In this document: positions 37,723-60,384 of the stretch, piece by piece
Layout: every line of letters starts with the position of its first letter
Position numbering within the stretch: the first letter of the stretch is position 1
Origin: Diadema setosum
Taxonomy: Eukaryota > Echinodermata > Echinoidea > Diadematoida > Diadematidae
Assembly: GCA_033980235.1 (NCBI GenBank)
Contig: CM067067.1
Location: forward strand, 1,674,001-1,738,000
DNA: 64,000 nt
Reading direction: 5' to 3'
The notes under the pieces: model-generated
Databases searched by the model: none
The model's input: the letters and a program-made list of their open reading frames with translations, nothing else
Told to the model about the DNA's origin: nothing
Program-made: the position numbers and the translations under genes

Positions 37723-39987
37723 AACTCGTACCGTGCACAAGACAGAAAGACAATGCTATCCCGAGGATCAGCCACTCTTCTTCACTGCTTAGCACTGCAC
37801 TGAGAATATGAGCAGAGTAGCGTGCAAATATATTTAACACACGAAATCATGACCTGGTAATGAGGTAGCTACTAGTACCTGTGCTGAATTATTATAGGCA
37901 TGGTTATCAATTTCCCCTAAAATTTCCTTTATTCTTTCTTTATTTTTACACAGAGATAAGCTATCCCTTTAAACTCTTCACAGTTTGATTGAAATTATTT
38001 AAATCACACATTAACACCATATTCAGTCCCATAACTGATCATGTTTACTAATTAATCAACGTTAATTGTCTAAAATGTGTCATATGGCCAACCTGTATAC
38101 ACACGTATACACACACAATGCTAAATGTATGTGTCAAACCTCTGTAACACAACTTTGAACTAACTGTAGGAATTATCGCTGCACTTATCATCCATACTTT
38201 TTATCACTATCTGAATTTCCACAAAACCACTAATTGACAAATAATCATCAATACAGAAGACTGACTTAAACGAACAATTCAAACACTCTTTTAGAATGCA
38301 TAGCTTGTTACATGTATAAATCAGCACAAAGTAACCACGACTACATTGTGTTACTGAATTTCTATGACCGAATTTCGCACGAGTGATGGTTTCGCACAAA
38401 TTCCAAATGAAATGCACTACACACTACACAGAATAAATATCATTTTGTTACAATATACTTCTACCACAGGTCATACATTTGTTATTATATGTAATAATAC
38501 TTTAGGAGCCCATGGGAGACTAGCCGCCACCCTGCTGATCATGACCAACCTTGCATGACCGTAGTTTCAAATTTCAAAGAGTAGTTGCATGTTAATTGAG
38601 CTTATTTCGTTCAGCTTTCAGTAAAGGGTCACGCGTTTTTCTGAGATGGTGTAAACCCCATAAAAACGATAACGTATCAACACCTTCGCTCTCACGGAAT
38701 GCCGATGTCATTACTCCAAGTCAGTGTTTGATAAATGACGTCTTATCACCGATGATTGCTGTTCCTCCACGATACTTAGTAACCGCTGCTTGCTGGAACG
38801 TTGGACTTAACATGCATTGTTACCCATTTTGTATGCCAAAAGTAAATTACTGGGACGTTTTGACATGTTAGATTATTTTCGGCATTATGATTGGAAAATT
38901 GCAACATTGCTCACGTCGCCACCCTACTTCATCTCGGTAATTACGCCAAAGCAAACAAAGAAGTTATATCTCAAGAAAACCATACTGGCTACACAGCAAT
39001 TTCCTTCCTCATTTTTATACTCTCAATGGCCTGTGTGGGCTATAAGCTACGACTTCCATCTCTTCATTACTTGTCTTCAGTGGTGTTAGCACAAAATGGC
39101 TGACTTTTTTGTTTGTTTTTAGACTCCACAACATTGATTCCGCTCATTTCATAGAAGGATGTCAATCAAACAACATGCTTTAAAACGACAGTTCTTTAAA
39201 GTCATAACCGATGATATATTTAAGGGACGTGCAGAGGTGCAATGTGAATACTGGGGTCATCAATAAACAAAATACATGTTAATAAGTTATTGTTATACAT
39301 GAAAAATGCACATTGTATCTATTTTTACTTCATGAGTATGATTATATCAGGAAAGTGTTCACCTCCCTGCTTACCTGCACCGTAATCTGTCTACACTGAC
39401 TCAATGTTGAATTGTGCTCTTGTGTGTTCTTTTGAATGTACGGCAAGGTCCCGTTTGAAAATCAACCCTAACTATGGCTGAAAGGGCAGTCCTTTTCATG
39501 AGCGGAGAATGAATTAATAAAAAAAGTCACATTCTGAATATGGAATCCGAGTTTAGGAGGTGCTTTTTTGTGTGTGTGCGTATGCTGTAAACATAGGTGA
39601 TTTTATTTTGTGTGTTATGTCGAAATGTAAATATTACTTCAACTTGACCACTTAAAGTATCGTTATTAAGCATGGCATGAAAGATGAAATAGACCACCAT
39701 AATACAAATATCAAAACGAACATATTCTACGTCTAATACACGTAGTACACGTCAAATGATGTAATTCTGATTGTAAACAGCTTCCAAACTCGTCGTCTTC
39801 TTTTAGCAATTTCAACGCACAGCGATATCACATAATTTTGTAAAAGCAATTTCAAAACGAAAAGGTTATAAAATGCTCATAAGGAATCTACCTATAGAGT
39901 ATAATGACAGCATATTGGAGTGTGTGATATTATAATCGCATCCTCTTTATGAAGAGCAGCGGTGTAAACTTACCTTAGAGGCATTAT

Positions 39988-40315
39988 TTACCATTTGAAG
40001 ACGAAACAAAAACCCAGCTTTAGTGCTTCAAAATAATTTTAAAAAAGTGTGAGTTAGGGATAGAAACAAACAATGCGACAATTTAAATCTGTATAATCAA
40101 TGTGAACTTTTGTTAAATATTCAAAATGCGAACAATAGCTATATTAGTTATGATATATTAGGAAAAAATAATGATTTATCCTTATATTACAGTCTTTACA
40201 GCGAAATGTTTGTAAGGTATGATATTTTTTGATACAGCTGACCTACACATATGCATCAAATGTTATTACTCGAACAATTTTTAAATCACTGCTCCCAATG
40301 GTAAACAGTGACTTA
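39988..40315 (+). repeat. Interspersed repeat family, uninterrupted copy
   Basis: This is a continuous ~330-bp copy of the family seen at 6133-7495 and 18727-18965. It starts with 'accatttgaagacgaaac' and ends near 'aaatcactgctcccaatgg'. It defines the insertion point in the split copy. Confidence 0.75.
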
Positions 40316-42716
40316 AATTAAACTCGTACAGTTCGTATGATAATGATAATATTTAAAGAATAGACTTTGCCTAATGATTGACACAGAGGGGATTTCGCAG
40401 TGTAAAAGATGTCTGTTTTTTGCCGCCACATTCATTAATCGCAAGCGACACAGCGGAATGAAAGTGCATCATATAGCTATAGCATTAAAGGTAGGGGATA
40501 CCTTTTACAGACCTCCCAAAATGCACCAAAACATTAAATATAAACCTCAGGGGACTTGTTTAGGCCACTGATGAGAAATTTGGAAGTCACCATTTATCTA
40601 CAATTTGAATAATGCACAAAACTCAACTACTCAGTAGTTCTGTGTGTCAGCCACACTTAAGCCTTTTTGTTGCAGTCTTCTGTATCTTTTATCTATAAAC
40701 ACAAATCTAAAAGTATAAGAGCTGATGTAATAACATATAGAGTGTGTGGCAAGAATGTATATAGAAATGTTTGTAAGTTTGAAAAACTTTCTTCACAAAA
40801 TATACAAGATGGACACACATGCAGTGCATGGGTCTGCAAAGGTAGCCTAGTAATGTACTGGAATTTACGGTGAGCCCCGAAAAAAAATTCAATTCAAAAT
40901 CTAACGGTCAATAAAAATGTACTAAATGTTACCTTCCACTTTCAATACTTTATGGGAGTTTCTAAAATGATACTCTCTTCAACATACCACTGTATTTATG
41001 CAACTCTTCATTTAAGGCATGCAAATGGATTCCCTACCTTTAAGCGGGGAGTTATTTTCATCAATGCTTTTTCTGTGTATTTTTAAATAGAATATTCATT
41101 CGTCTCTAGATTTGGCCGAGGTATATGATGACAATGATGACTCTAGATACCGAGGTATGGATGGTGACGATTATCTTGCATGCTTCATGAAATGATAAGT
41201 CTATGGCAAAGTATGAAAAAAAAAATTAAAAAGCGACGCAGCACAAGGAAAGCTCATCATGTTTTGTTATAGTTTGCGCTAAGCGAGAGTTGTTTTCAGC
41301 AACATGTTTTTGTTTGTTATTTGCTTGTTTGTTTGTTCGTTTGTTTTCCAATGAAGCATCAATTGGACTCTAGATTAAGCAACTACCGGGGTATATGATG
41401 ACGATCATCCTGGATGCTTCATGAAAAGATAAGTCTATGGAAAGTGAAAAAATGAAGAAAATCAGGATGCCCTAGATGAAAACAGAGGAATAGTGCAGAA
41501 GCACCGTTGCTACTGCATCGTGCCTGTGTACTGTATACAAACGTCATTAGAACTACACCACAGGTTGCGTGACGTTCAGGTCGCTTGACGTTGGGGTCAA
41601 CCTTTATATCGTTTCTGGAGAGGTTGTGAGTTATTCATTAACATAATCTCTAGATATACTGTCAATACTTACCATTGTTAATGTGATTTTGGGGAAGATA
41701 CACTAGGGAAGCCACAATAGACAAGGGAGTGCAGATAGGGCCTAGTTTCATATGGTGATGTTTTGTGGGAGGTATATACAGCAGAATGGCAGATAGACAT
41801 TCATAGCCAGAATCAAGTAGATTCGTTTCTGTTAAAAATAAAACACAGGGACAGTCACACACATACGCACACTAAAAGATGAATCTGTATCTTTTTCGGA
41901 CGCACAATCTTCGTTCTTTCTGTGAGTTCGATTTGGCAAACGAGTTCAAATTTACAATTTAAACACTGGCAAATGTGTTCGAAAATTGTCTTGCATTTTT
42001 AACATTTATCTGAAAATGTATGCATGGCCTAATGTAGAAAACACTCTGAAGACAATGGATTTAGAAACGTTGACATATTTTGAACCCTCAGATTTAACGT
42101 GTTTATGTCACACTTTCCTCAGATCTTATTTTGTACATTCAAGATAAACAGTTAAACAAATTGATATCGACTTAAGAGAGCTCAAAGTCAAGTCTTACAT
42201 AAATGGCAAGGGAAAGAATGGAAATACCTAATTATATCATAGGCTATCAGAGTTTATCCTCATAAACATGGTGTCGTATTTTGATTTTGATCAAGGTTCA
42301 AAGCTTTGCCATACTCATCTAATCCTGCATAGTATAGGGTTGCATACATAGTGTTGAAAACTCGGAATTACCCGATAGCGGGTGATAGGAGGGCAATATA
42401 GGAGTATATTAATAGCAAATCATAGGAAATTCTAAGAACTTAACAATTTCATGTTACATCACATCATATAGAACCTATGTGTTATGGACATTGGGAATTT
42501 ATTAGGCCTATCTATTTTGTTCTTTTTTCCATTATAGAGGTCATGTATCCATGCACTTTGCTACGATGTTGATCTGACAATCGAGTGCCACTCTAGAAAT
42601 ATGTAGCGTTTATAATCCTACTAAAATATCCTTAATGATATCGGGTACATTTCTCGCGGTGATCGAGTGCAGCAGTTTATGTTGAGCTTGAATGACTATA
42701 AACAAACATTGCTTTG

Positions 42717-42718
<2 letters not shown>

Positions 42719-42774
<56 letters not shown>
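42719..42774 (+). repeat. (TA)n microsatellite
   Basis: About 27 TA units, about 410 bp upstream of esterase A. Confidence 0.97.
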
Positions 42775-42781
<7 letters not shown>

Positions 42782-43184
42782 TCATACATTTACACGAAGG
42801 GGGAGGGGTATCCCTTCCAAATTTGAAAATCACATCATTGTCATCCCCTCCCCTCCCCTCTCCTCCTCCTCCTCCCCATGATAGCGATAAACCAGAGGGT
42901 CGTTAGAAGGCGTTATCTGAGCGAACACCGACAAGTCAACAGAGCGGCTGAGAGATACTTGTCGTAAGTTGCACTACTTGTACAATGATGTGTTGACAAA
43001 GTGGTTTCGTTTAACCACTTGGGTATCGGTCGTTACACTTCTCTGGGCATAGTGAATCACGAGACATTACATTCTGACCCACTGTCCGCCCTGTATCTGC
43101 ATCGTCAACTCTTACCATCTGACTGGAGTTAATAATTCAAAGACGTTTAATAACGGTTGTGAAATCCTAAACCAGATTGCCAGG

Positions 43185-52021
<8,837 letters not shown>

Positions 52022-52521
52022 AACGGTGTAACGGTGTTTACGCTGCTCAGCAGCCAGAGGGTGTTAAATCTAGTACCAGTGTGTCTACAATGATGGCGTA
52101 TGGGCCAATGTTTAATCTGCCTTCGTGAATTTTGGAGCGAAATACGAAATCTCTGATTTTACACAAATGTTTTGGTACGATAAGATCTTAAATAGCAGAT
52201 GAGAAAAATGTACCACATATTAACTAGACTTACCAGTGACGAGTATCGGAGTAAAAGTTTAGTGTTTGCTCGTTTTCATTCCTGACTGTACTATGTTTCA
52301 TGATGAATTAAGCACATTTGATTGTTTTTGGGAAGTTCTAGAAATTATGCTTTTGAAGAAGAGGTTGAGTCTCTGCCGGTGTATGGATTTCCCCACTCAC
52401 ATATTCCAAAAATTGTATATCATCTCATTTAGTGAATGATTGTGTCTGTACACGTTATTCTGAGTAAGTCTAGATGTCTCAATAGTTTTGAAGTTGTTAA
52501 AGTGTGAAACATATTATCTGA

Positions 52522-52527
52522 AATAAA
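52522..52527 (+). terminator. Polyadenylation signal of esterase A
   Basis: AATAAA lies about 500 bases past the TGA of esterase A, with TG/T-rich sequence just downstream (ttgttattgttgcaagtgg). Confidence 0.65.
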
Positions 52528-52559
52528 CATGACGCAATCGTTGTTATTGTTGCAAGTGG

Positions 52560-52565
52560 TTTATT
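52560..52565 (-). terminator. Polyadenylation signal of esterase B
   Basis: AATAAA on the minus strand (TTTATT on plus), about 860 bases past the stop of esterase B. It is the first canonical signal I see in that direction. It faces the plus-strand AATAAA across 32 bp. Confidence 0.5.
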
Positions 52566-53421
52566 GTGTTTTTACTTATTTGATGCCAATGGTAAAAAAA
52601 AATAGTTCTTCAATATCTTCATTCACTTTACAAATTTGAACAAAATTAAAATCAACGAAAGTGACACACACACACACAAATTACTACGGATGGACATCAT
52701 ATGAAAGTCAATGGACTTTTTTGAAAGCGGTGACATAAACGTAGACGAAAGGCCTATCATACTATAGCAACAATCACGTTTCAAAACAGTAATTATTTCG
52801 CTTAATGACAGGACGTAATGATGTTAGATACTTAAAGTAAAACCAAAATTGCAGTTTAAGATGGCTTGGTAAAAACATAAGAAACAAAACATTGGAAAGT
52901 TAGGATATAGAGTCAGGAAATGTTAGAATTTGAATATTTCACGTATTTCATGAATCCTAGATATTGGTCACAGTGTCAAAAGCAGACTAGTTGAGGATAT
53001 GACGTAATATCACCACCCAAGTTTGAACACAAAACATTGACTTCAGAATTAATGGAAAGACGGAAGTAGTAGAACTTTGCCTCACATTTTTTCATAGTTC
53101 CTATGAATAAACAGTGAAGGTGTTTTTGTTTTGTTTTGTCTCGTTTTGGTTTTTGGCAGGGGGTGATAATTGCCAAACCATTGATCCCACAAATTGTTTT
53201 CCCGATATTCAGATACAGATATACAGAGTTGATTTTTCCTACGTGACAACTACAATGTATATCTCTTTGAAGAAGCAAGATACAAATTCCTGCTTCCTTA
53301 GATTGATCACATTGTTTGTTTTTAACGATTTCGAACAAACACTTAACACTGCAGTTTGAATTTTAAACAACGGATACATTTAATCCCAGTCTATAAAAAC
53401 CTCGACCACACCCATTTCAAT

Positions 53422-56400
53422 TCAAGGACTGGCAGTGCATGAGTTTTCATTTTTATACTCGTTGAATTCCGTGGTCCATTCGGGCATGTCGGTGCCCTTC
53501 CACCGCTGGTACTGGTCCTGCCAATCAGTGTACACGTCTTCGATCGGATCTGTCCGAAGACAGACAAAAAGAGAGAGAAGAGTAAGTGTGTGTGTGTGTT
53601 CTCAAGTTAAGTGTGCATTTACAAGTGCCTCATCTCATTCTATTGAAGAAACTATACAAATGGAATATGTTAAATTTCGACTAAAGAGAGAGGGGGAGAG
53701 AGAAAAGCAAACTTCTCAGTATCTTTCTCTATCTTTAGAAAATGATCAGGGGAATCACTCGTGAAAGAATTAAGATTAGGTATTTGATATTCTATGTCGC
53801 GCTTAGAAATATAAGTTCTAAACAACTCTGAAATGAAGTGAAGCATTTTTTTTACACATTTTATTAAGGAATAGAAATCATTTCCAGTTATGTTAAATCG
53901 ACAAAAATGCCTGACATGCATGAAGTGAAGTGAAGTTCGGCCATGTTCTGATCCTTATTGAGAAATTCCATAAGTGTCCTGGATGGGACGAGGAAATCTT
54001 CTTTTTGATATTGAATGATTTCTTTACTGAGTCATGAGGTACTTGCGTTTGTGTAAGGTGTCGCCTTTCTAGACGACATCTGATTAATATGGTGTACACA
54101 TGAATTTATCTTTATGACGGAAGATAACGGTCCCATATAATTTCCAGAAATTCACAAGACTGAAAGAAGGTGGAATTCTATTTAACAGTGGGCGAAAAGT
54201 GTGCCAATCACCAGACATGAAAGTCATTTGATCGACTTCTTTTAAGGCCATGAAGGCCACTTGGCTTACCCGAGACTTAGATACGCCACCTCCTTTTTCA
54301 TCGTAATCTGAATGTTTTGTATTTTGATTTACCCTTGAATTTGAACTTTACTAAACTGACCAGTTAAAACAATCACGGTTATAATGATAATCATGATAAT
54401 GGTAATGATAGTAGTAGTAGTAGTTATGATGACGCAGTAATGATGATAAACATAGTAGTTAACTGTAATATTATGCTGAAAATAACGATGTAACTGTTAT
54501 AACAATTATTTTAAAGAGGTGTTCATGAATGAAAATATTGACTGTTTGGTGTTGGTGACTGCATACCTGTTTGTATGCGTAAACCAGGAATAAAGTTCAT
54601 CATAAAGGAACATGATGCCGCCCTCATGGCCCGTCCGTTGGTCATGTTTAAGGAGAGCTGTTTGTAATTCTGTTCAGGCATAGTGTACGTAGGCCATTCC
54701 GGATAGATATCGTTCTGCAGAGGTTCGTTAGGGTTCCTGTGAATGAAGCATTTTGTATTATTGATTAGTTAAATATCTTGACAATTTGATAGGAATAGAA
54801 TCCTGTGATCACAATATTTGTGTGTAAAATAAGGCAGACAGGTTTTGTATTCGTGTAGCTTTTCTCGACATGTACGCCATTCTTGTGTAGAATGATTAAA
54901 TTGAATGAGAATATCATTACACTTTTTTTTAATGTTGATGATGTGCAGCTAATTAGCACTGCTTAACAGATGTTTAAATGTCAAATATGAGGGGCATTTT
55001 CTTTCCTGACTTGAGTACATCTACCTGACGCATTGTGTAAATTTACAGATTTTCAGCTCGACAAACTCCTGCCAACACGAAGGCATGCAGTTCGGTGAAT
55101 ATCTAGCACTGGATGCTACATCGTGGAATCTCCAGTCTTGACTGCTTAACGTACCCGGATTTAATGAAGTTTGTCCAGTAACGCAGAAACTGGACGGACA
55201 TCGCTTTCTCTTCATCAGTCTGTCCCACGATGGGTGCTATGGTTGGGATAAATCCCCAGCTAAAGACATATTGCAGTTCCTCGGCATGCGCGGCGCCCAG
55301 CCACTTCGGCACTCCAACGTAGATAGACCAGGACGGATCATGCGTCATCTCGTACCGGTAAATACTGGCCCCCGCAGCTTCGAGCGCCCTCGCAAGGTAC
55401 TCTGTGGGACAGGCGAAGTTAACGTCAGTAACAAGCCTAATGTAGGAATCCAGCTGATCTCCACTGGGGTCATCGGCCACAGTCCAGTCTACATAATGAT
55501 GGTCAATGGAAGCGAGTTCGATTTCTGAGGAAACGCGGTACGTATTTTCCTGCAAGATGCTCCGGAAGAAAGATAGATTCATGACTGGAGGTGTGTCTGA
55601 TAATAAGTCTTCCGGGAAGAACATGAGAGCTTGTGAGGCGCCCTCATCCTCGTTGGTTCCAATCAATGTAGGGGTCACCTTGAACTGACGGCGATTGATG
55701 AGCTCCATTGGAGCGTCCGGTAAAAAGCGTCCATCAACCACAGGTGAGGATAGAAGATATGAAGCCCCCTGAAAGACAATGTGATGATATCACCAAACCA
55801 ACTTAAAACATGGTTTTAGGAACTTTTCGTGAGTTATCACATGGCCATAATTAATTTAGGGTATGACAACTAAGTCTGCGCAGCCGACATAACCAAAAGA
55901 CAAAGCATTTATAAGCCTTTCAAAGACTGGCTAGATACGACAGTAAGACTCGTATGCATAGTGATGTGAAAACAATCAGTTACTAATCTTCATTCATGCG
56001 ACGATACCCTCTTCCACATTGCTATGACCTTTACAAATTAATTATGGTAGAGTCTCTTACACTTGTTATATTGCGTTATACATCGGTTTTCATATTGCAG
56101 TGTGCGAGCGTAATAGCAAGTATGATATGTTATTCTCAAAGCATGAAGGAAAAGGAATGTAAAAAGCAAAAAGAAAGAAAGGAAAACATAGAACTCTCAC
56201 GTTCGAGGCATCTGTCAGGTTATCCTGAGGTACTTGTCTTAAGCAGCTGATCATTTGCGCACTGCTGGTGGTTTGGCATCCGAGAGAATCCGCCAGATCC
56301 CTGGCAGCCTCTGCGCCACTCTCCATGGTGGTCCACGACCAAGGACTTAGTGCGGTCCCGCTCTACAATTGACATAATGTTAACATCAGGCAGAGAACTG

Positions 56401-59400
56401 AAATTACCAAATTGGGTAGTTTCACGAAGGCGGTTCCATTATATTCCGGCAAGAATAGAATGAAAAAAAAAAATTATCTTTTTCTTCATTCCATACTAAT
56501 CATATCATTGCTTTCAGTTTGACAGCATGTGTGGAAAGGTCAATGTATATAACTATATTTTATACAGATGTGCAAAATCAGAATATAATGGATGATCACA
56601 CAGCCTCTCAGCAAAAACTGCTTAATTGTCTTTAATAAAATGTCTAGACTAGATGGTTATAATGGTCCAGTCGTCAGAAAGTTATCACTGAAGATTTGTA
56701 AAGTTTATAGGAAAGTGTAACAATGAAAAGGCTTGTTCGGGAGAGTTTTTCAGAATTGCCAATTAATACAAACGTACAAACAAAAATAAGAAACCTGCAT
56801 GATGGTTTGGTGAAAGAGTCCATCTGCCAGAGGAGACAGTGAGAGCAGACTAACGCTGGAGCCTCCCGCACTCTCGCCTCCAATAGTCACTCTGTGTGGA
56901 TCGCCACCAAATGCTTTCATGGAAGACAACAAGTCATTATTAACCGAGATCTCAGGTCAATGGAAACCAGTGACACAAGACTAGTGCAAGATCAGTGAAA
57001 CTTAAAACAAAGTCGTTCAACCAATAGATAAGCATTTTGGTTACCGGTTTGGATACTGATCAACAGCTCACATGGCACCATGTGATGATCGAATAGCAGC
57101 AGATTAGATCATGTGACTATGTACCATCAGTCGTTTTTCTTCTGTGTATAGAAATGGCCGACAAATCACCATCAATGTAAAGAGTGTATAGTTTCTTATG
57201 TCTTGGGTAGTGTGTAGTGTAGAGCATACGTCATCATTGATATATATCTTATGTACAACGGTATTACACACGTGGAAGTTCTTCACTGTTCTTGTATAAA
57301 CCTACAAAAACCTATAAAATGGGAACTGATAATTCCATACTAAATCAAACATTCATAATATTTGTTTTATGTTAAGTGCTGTATGGGGCAAATTATTTGT
57401 ATAGGGCCCCATTTTCTCTCTCTCTTCTTTCTTTCTTTAACAACAACAATTCCATACCTGCTATATTATCCTGAACCCAACGAAGAGCCAGAATCTGATC
57501 CATCATTCCATAATTTCCGGGGGCTACGTCATCACCTTTAACCAGTGCATACCATGAATAGAGGACAAAGAAAAGAACATGAATTTTAAGTGATTGGCTA
57601 GCCACGTTTCACTAAGATCACTTGAACAATAAGTATATGGACAGGCATATGCTAGTGATTTTAACATGCTTAATATCATCATTGAAAGAGGCACTGTCAT
57701 CCAAAAGCGTGCGCTAACGCAGAAGGAGTAAAAATAATATCTGCTTTCCGAGTGTTCTTGTTTTTACCACAACTCAGAAGCAAACTATCAATCGGTCAAT
57801 AGTGACAATATCAATCAAAATGGATAACACAGCAGAGTTCGTCACTATTCGCAAGAAATGCAGACGTCATCGCATCTTGATGACAACAGAAGGAACATCA
57901 TGCTAAGTAACTATTGGGTAATGATAATCCTCGAGAATAAACACTTATAGCTGATTACCCTCTTCAGATCTAACAATTTGAGGACTTAGCACCGGACTGA
58001 TAACAGGAGAGTTTGAGGTCAAAGATTACTGATCTTTTTTCGTTATGGCACATAAAATTCGAGTATAGTGATATAATAGCCAGGACTACATTGGTCTCGC
58101 TGTAGATTTCTCGTGAAGTGCGACTGATCGACGTCAAATTTTGTTTTGGAGTTGTATAAAATCAATTTTATATCATTATCCGTTCGCTTTTGTACAAACT
58201 TCCGTGCTTATAAGAGGATATATTATTATGTAGGTACAATTGGGAGAATATTATGTTCATTTAAGTCAAAGATACACAAAGATACTGAAGCAAAATAAAT
58301 TAAAAGATAAGCAATAAAAAATACAAACTTTACGAGACAGGAAGTTAGAGTTTTAAACAATCGCTATATAAGATAAGACCGTGAGATACAAAAACTGCGC
58401 AATGGGAAAGAAAAGCAGCTTTAATGGAGCATGGTTGAGCACAATGTTCATGGAGTTGATCTGCAATTATGTCATTCACTTTCATGTTTTATCAACATGT
58501 CGAAAAGCTTGTTTCGTTGTATTCTTTACCTTTGAACGTAATGAATTTCTCTGTATATCATCCATTCCAATGACGGTTGTAATATCTGCCAACTGAAAAG
58601 AAAAGGTCTCTGCCATTGAGCCACACCATCATCATCTGTACCTGTATAATTATATTGATTGTAGATATTATTTAACGAGTTTGTGTGTATGAATGTATGA
58701 ATGTTTACCTATTTCTTTAATTCTATTCGAGTCTGCGACACATGAATATCTACATAGATACATGCATTGAATTATTAAGCCACTTGGTACTGGCAAATCA
58801 ATTTTAGTTCAGTTTGATGTTTCATCGATGTGTAGCCTATACATGTGCAGGCAAAGCATCTCAATATAGGCCTTTCACAACGCATCATGTTGCTCTACTG
58901 CGTACCTGATGTCAGATATCCATACGCTCCGAGACGGTAGTTGACAGCCACAACGACGATGTCGGCTAGAGCCACCATGGGAAGGGGCTCGTAGACCACC
59001 CAAGATCCAGCCCCAATTGAGTAACCACCTCCATGAATCCAGAAGAAGACTGGAACATTCGATGTCGGCTGTCAGAAGGAAGTTTACATTTAGCACTAAA
59101 GTAGTCATTTTTCATCCTCCCACATTAAAACTATTCCAGATGCTAGCAGCTAAAGGCATCACATGTTAGCTCTTGTAAGACTTATTTGAACGAAAGAATA
59201 AACTGCCCTTCGGGTTTGTCTCAGTCTAAAGAAGTCCTACTTACGTATTAACGAGACTTTGAAGAATGGGTTTTTATATTGTAATGGTAAATGAGTTTCA
59301 AAAGAAATAGACAAGATGAGTTCTCTTCCTCAATAGAGATCAGAACACAAAGAACACCAAGGAGAAAATGTGCTCTCTACATTTTATCATTCCATTTTTG

Positions 59401-60384
59401 CTTCTTTTTCATAGTCGTCTCCTACTCCTATTCCTTCCTATTCCTCAATGAGGTATAAGCCCCTTTTTGATTTGCCAATCAATTGATTTAGCTTACAATC
59501 CACTTTTCCTTTGGTGATTTCCCTCATCTTATTCTGTTTGCTAGTTGTCGAACACTTTGGGCGTGGTGTCGTGTATTATGTGTTTCAGTTGACAGCTTTC
59601 ATAACATCGATGATGATGATGATGATGATGATACAGCATTTATATAGCGCCATTATCTGTTAAAACATTCAAAGGCGCCCAACTCCCACAAAGTGTCACA
59701 CATATATCATCCACAAAGTTGCCGGAAAAGATAAGTCTTTTTTTCACCTCTTACATTTCACTTTTTCTTTTAACTAAGAATAAGATGGTAAATCCAACCC
59801 TTTGAGTGTTGAATTTAATATTTAGAAAAGGTTCGAGGAGTGAGATCATTTGGAATTTTGGATTTACCATTTCATTATTTAGAGTGCAACAGGAAGCCCT
59901 TTGATGGTACACACTATACTCGGACCCAATCTTCATTTCAAGCGCCTGTTGTAAACGAGGCTACCACTGAACACGATGATTTATGACTGAAACTTACCTT
60001 TGGGGAAGGTGTGTAGATGCTCAAAAAGAGACAGTCCTCGTCTACATCTCGAGCTAAGATGGGTCCAATATTTGGCAACTGGGCAAGAGGCGTAGCTTGA
60101 GGACATTCCGCTCTATGCTCGATCGCATTGTACTCTCCGCTGATGTTATACGGAACAGGGTCTCTAAACCTGAGATTCCCAACGGGAGGTTGGGCGTAAG
60201 GTACTCCAAGGTAAGCGTTAACCTGTGTGTCGATATTCAGGAACTCCGATTCGTTAAAGGGCAGCGTGACACCTTTGAGAATTCCTCCACCTGGTAAGGT
60301 GACCATTGGTGCCCCTTCGTCTTGGGCCGTGGTCACGGTGGAGAACAGAAGAAAAGCCAACGAAATGGCGATTGCTCTTGCCAT
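53422..60384 (-). CDS. Secreted cholinesterase-like type-B carboxylesterase B, complete, 8 exons
   Basis: Exons, 5' to 3': 60384-59998, 59068-58906, 57535-57458, 56913-56795, 56362-56201, 55768-55155, 54736-54567 and 53549-53422. All are in phase, giving 606 aa. Residues 1-20 are a signal peptide ([20 protein letters not shown]). Family marks: [56 protein letters not shown] and [18 protein letters not shown] with Ser224. Glu345 is in GTNEDEG and His464 in AAHAEELQY, so the triad is complete. Exons 2-4 have exactly the lengths of esterase A (163, 78, 119). Exon 6 equals exons 6 plus 7 of A, so one intron is absent. It converges on esterase A and ends with an EYKNENSC tail like A, without a membrane or GPI anchor. 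As in A, no Trp precedes DEDC. The native substrate is unknown. Confidence 0.94.
59596..59700 (+). repeat. (GAT)n microsatellite and TATATAGCGCC-type repeat
   Basis: (GAT)n at 59607-59633 is followed by 'atttatatagcgccattatc' and 'caaaggcgccc', an inverted GGCGC pair that looks like part of an interspersed repeat. It is in esterase B intron 1. Confidence 0.5.

Larger units (their letters stand above)
34634..43184. other. Gene-poor intergenic region
   Basis: No convincing gene lies between the SELENBP-like gene and esterase A. The region holds one unidentified open frame (35787-36023), a 64-bp minisatellite, a MITE, an interspersed repeat copy and a (TA)n microsatellite. The remainder is AT-rich with only short chance frames. 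Confidence 0.6.
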
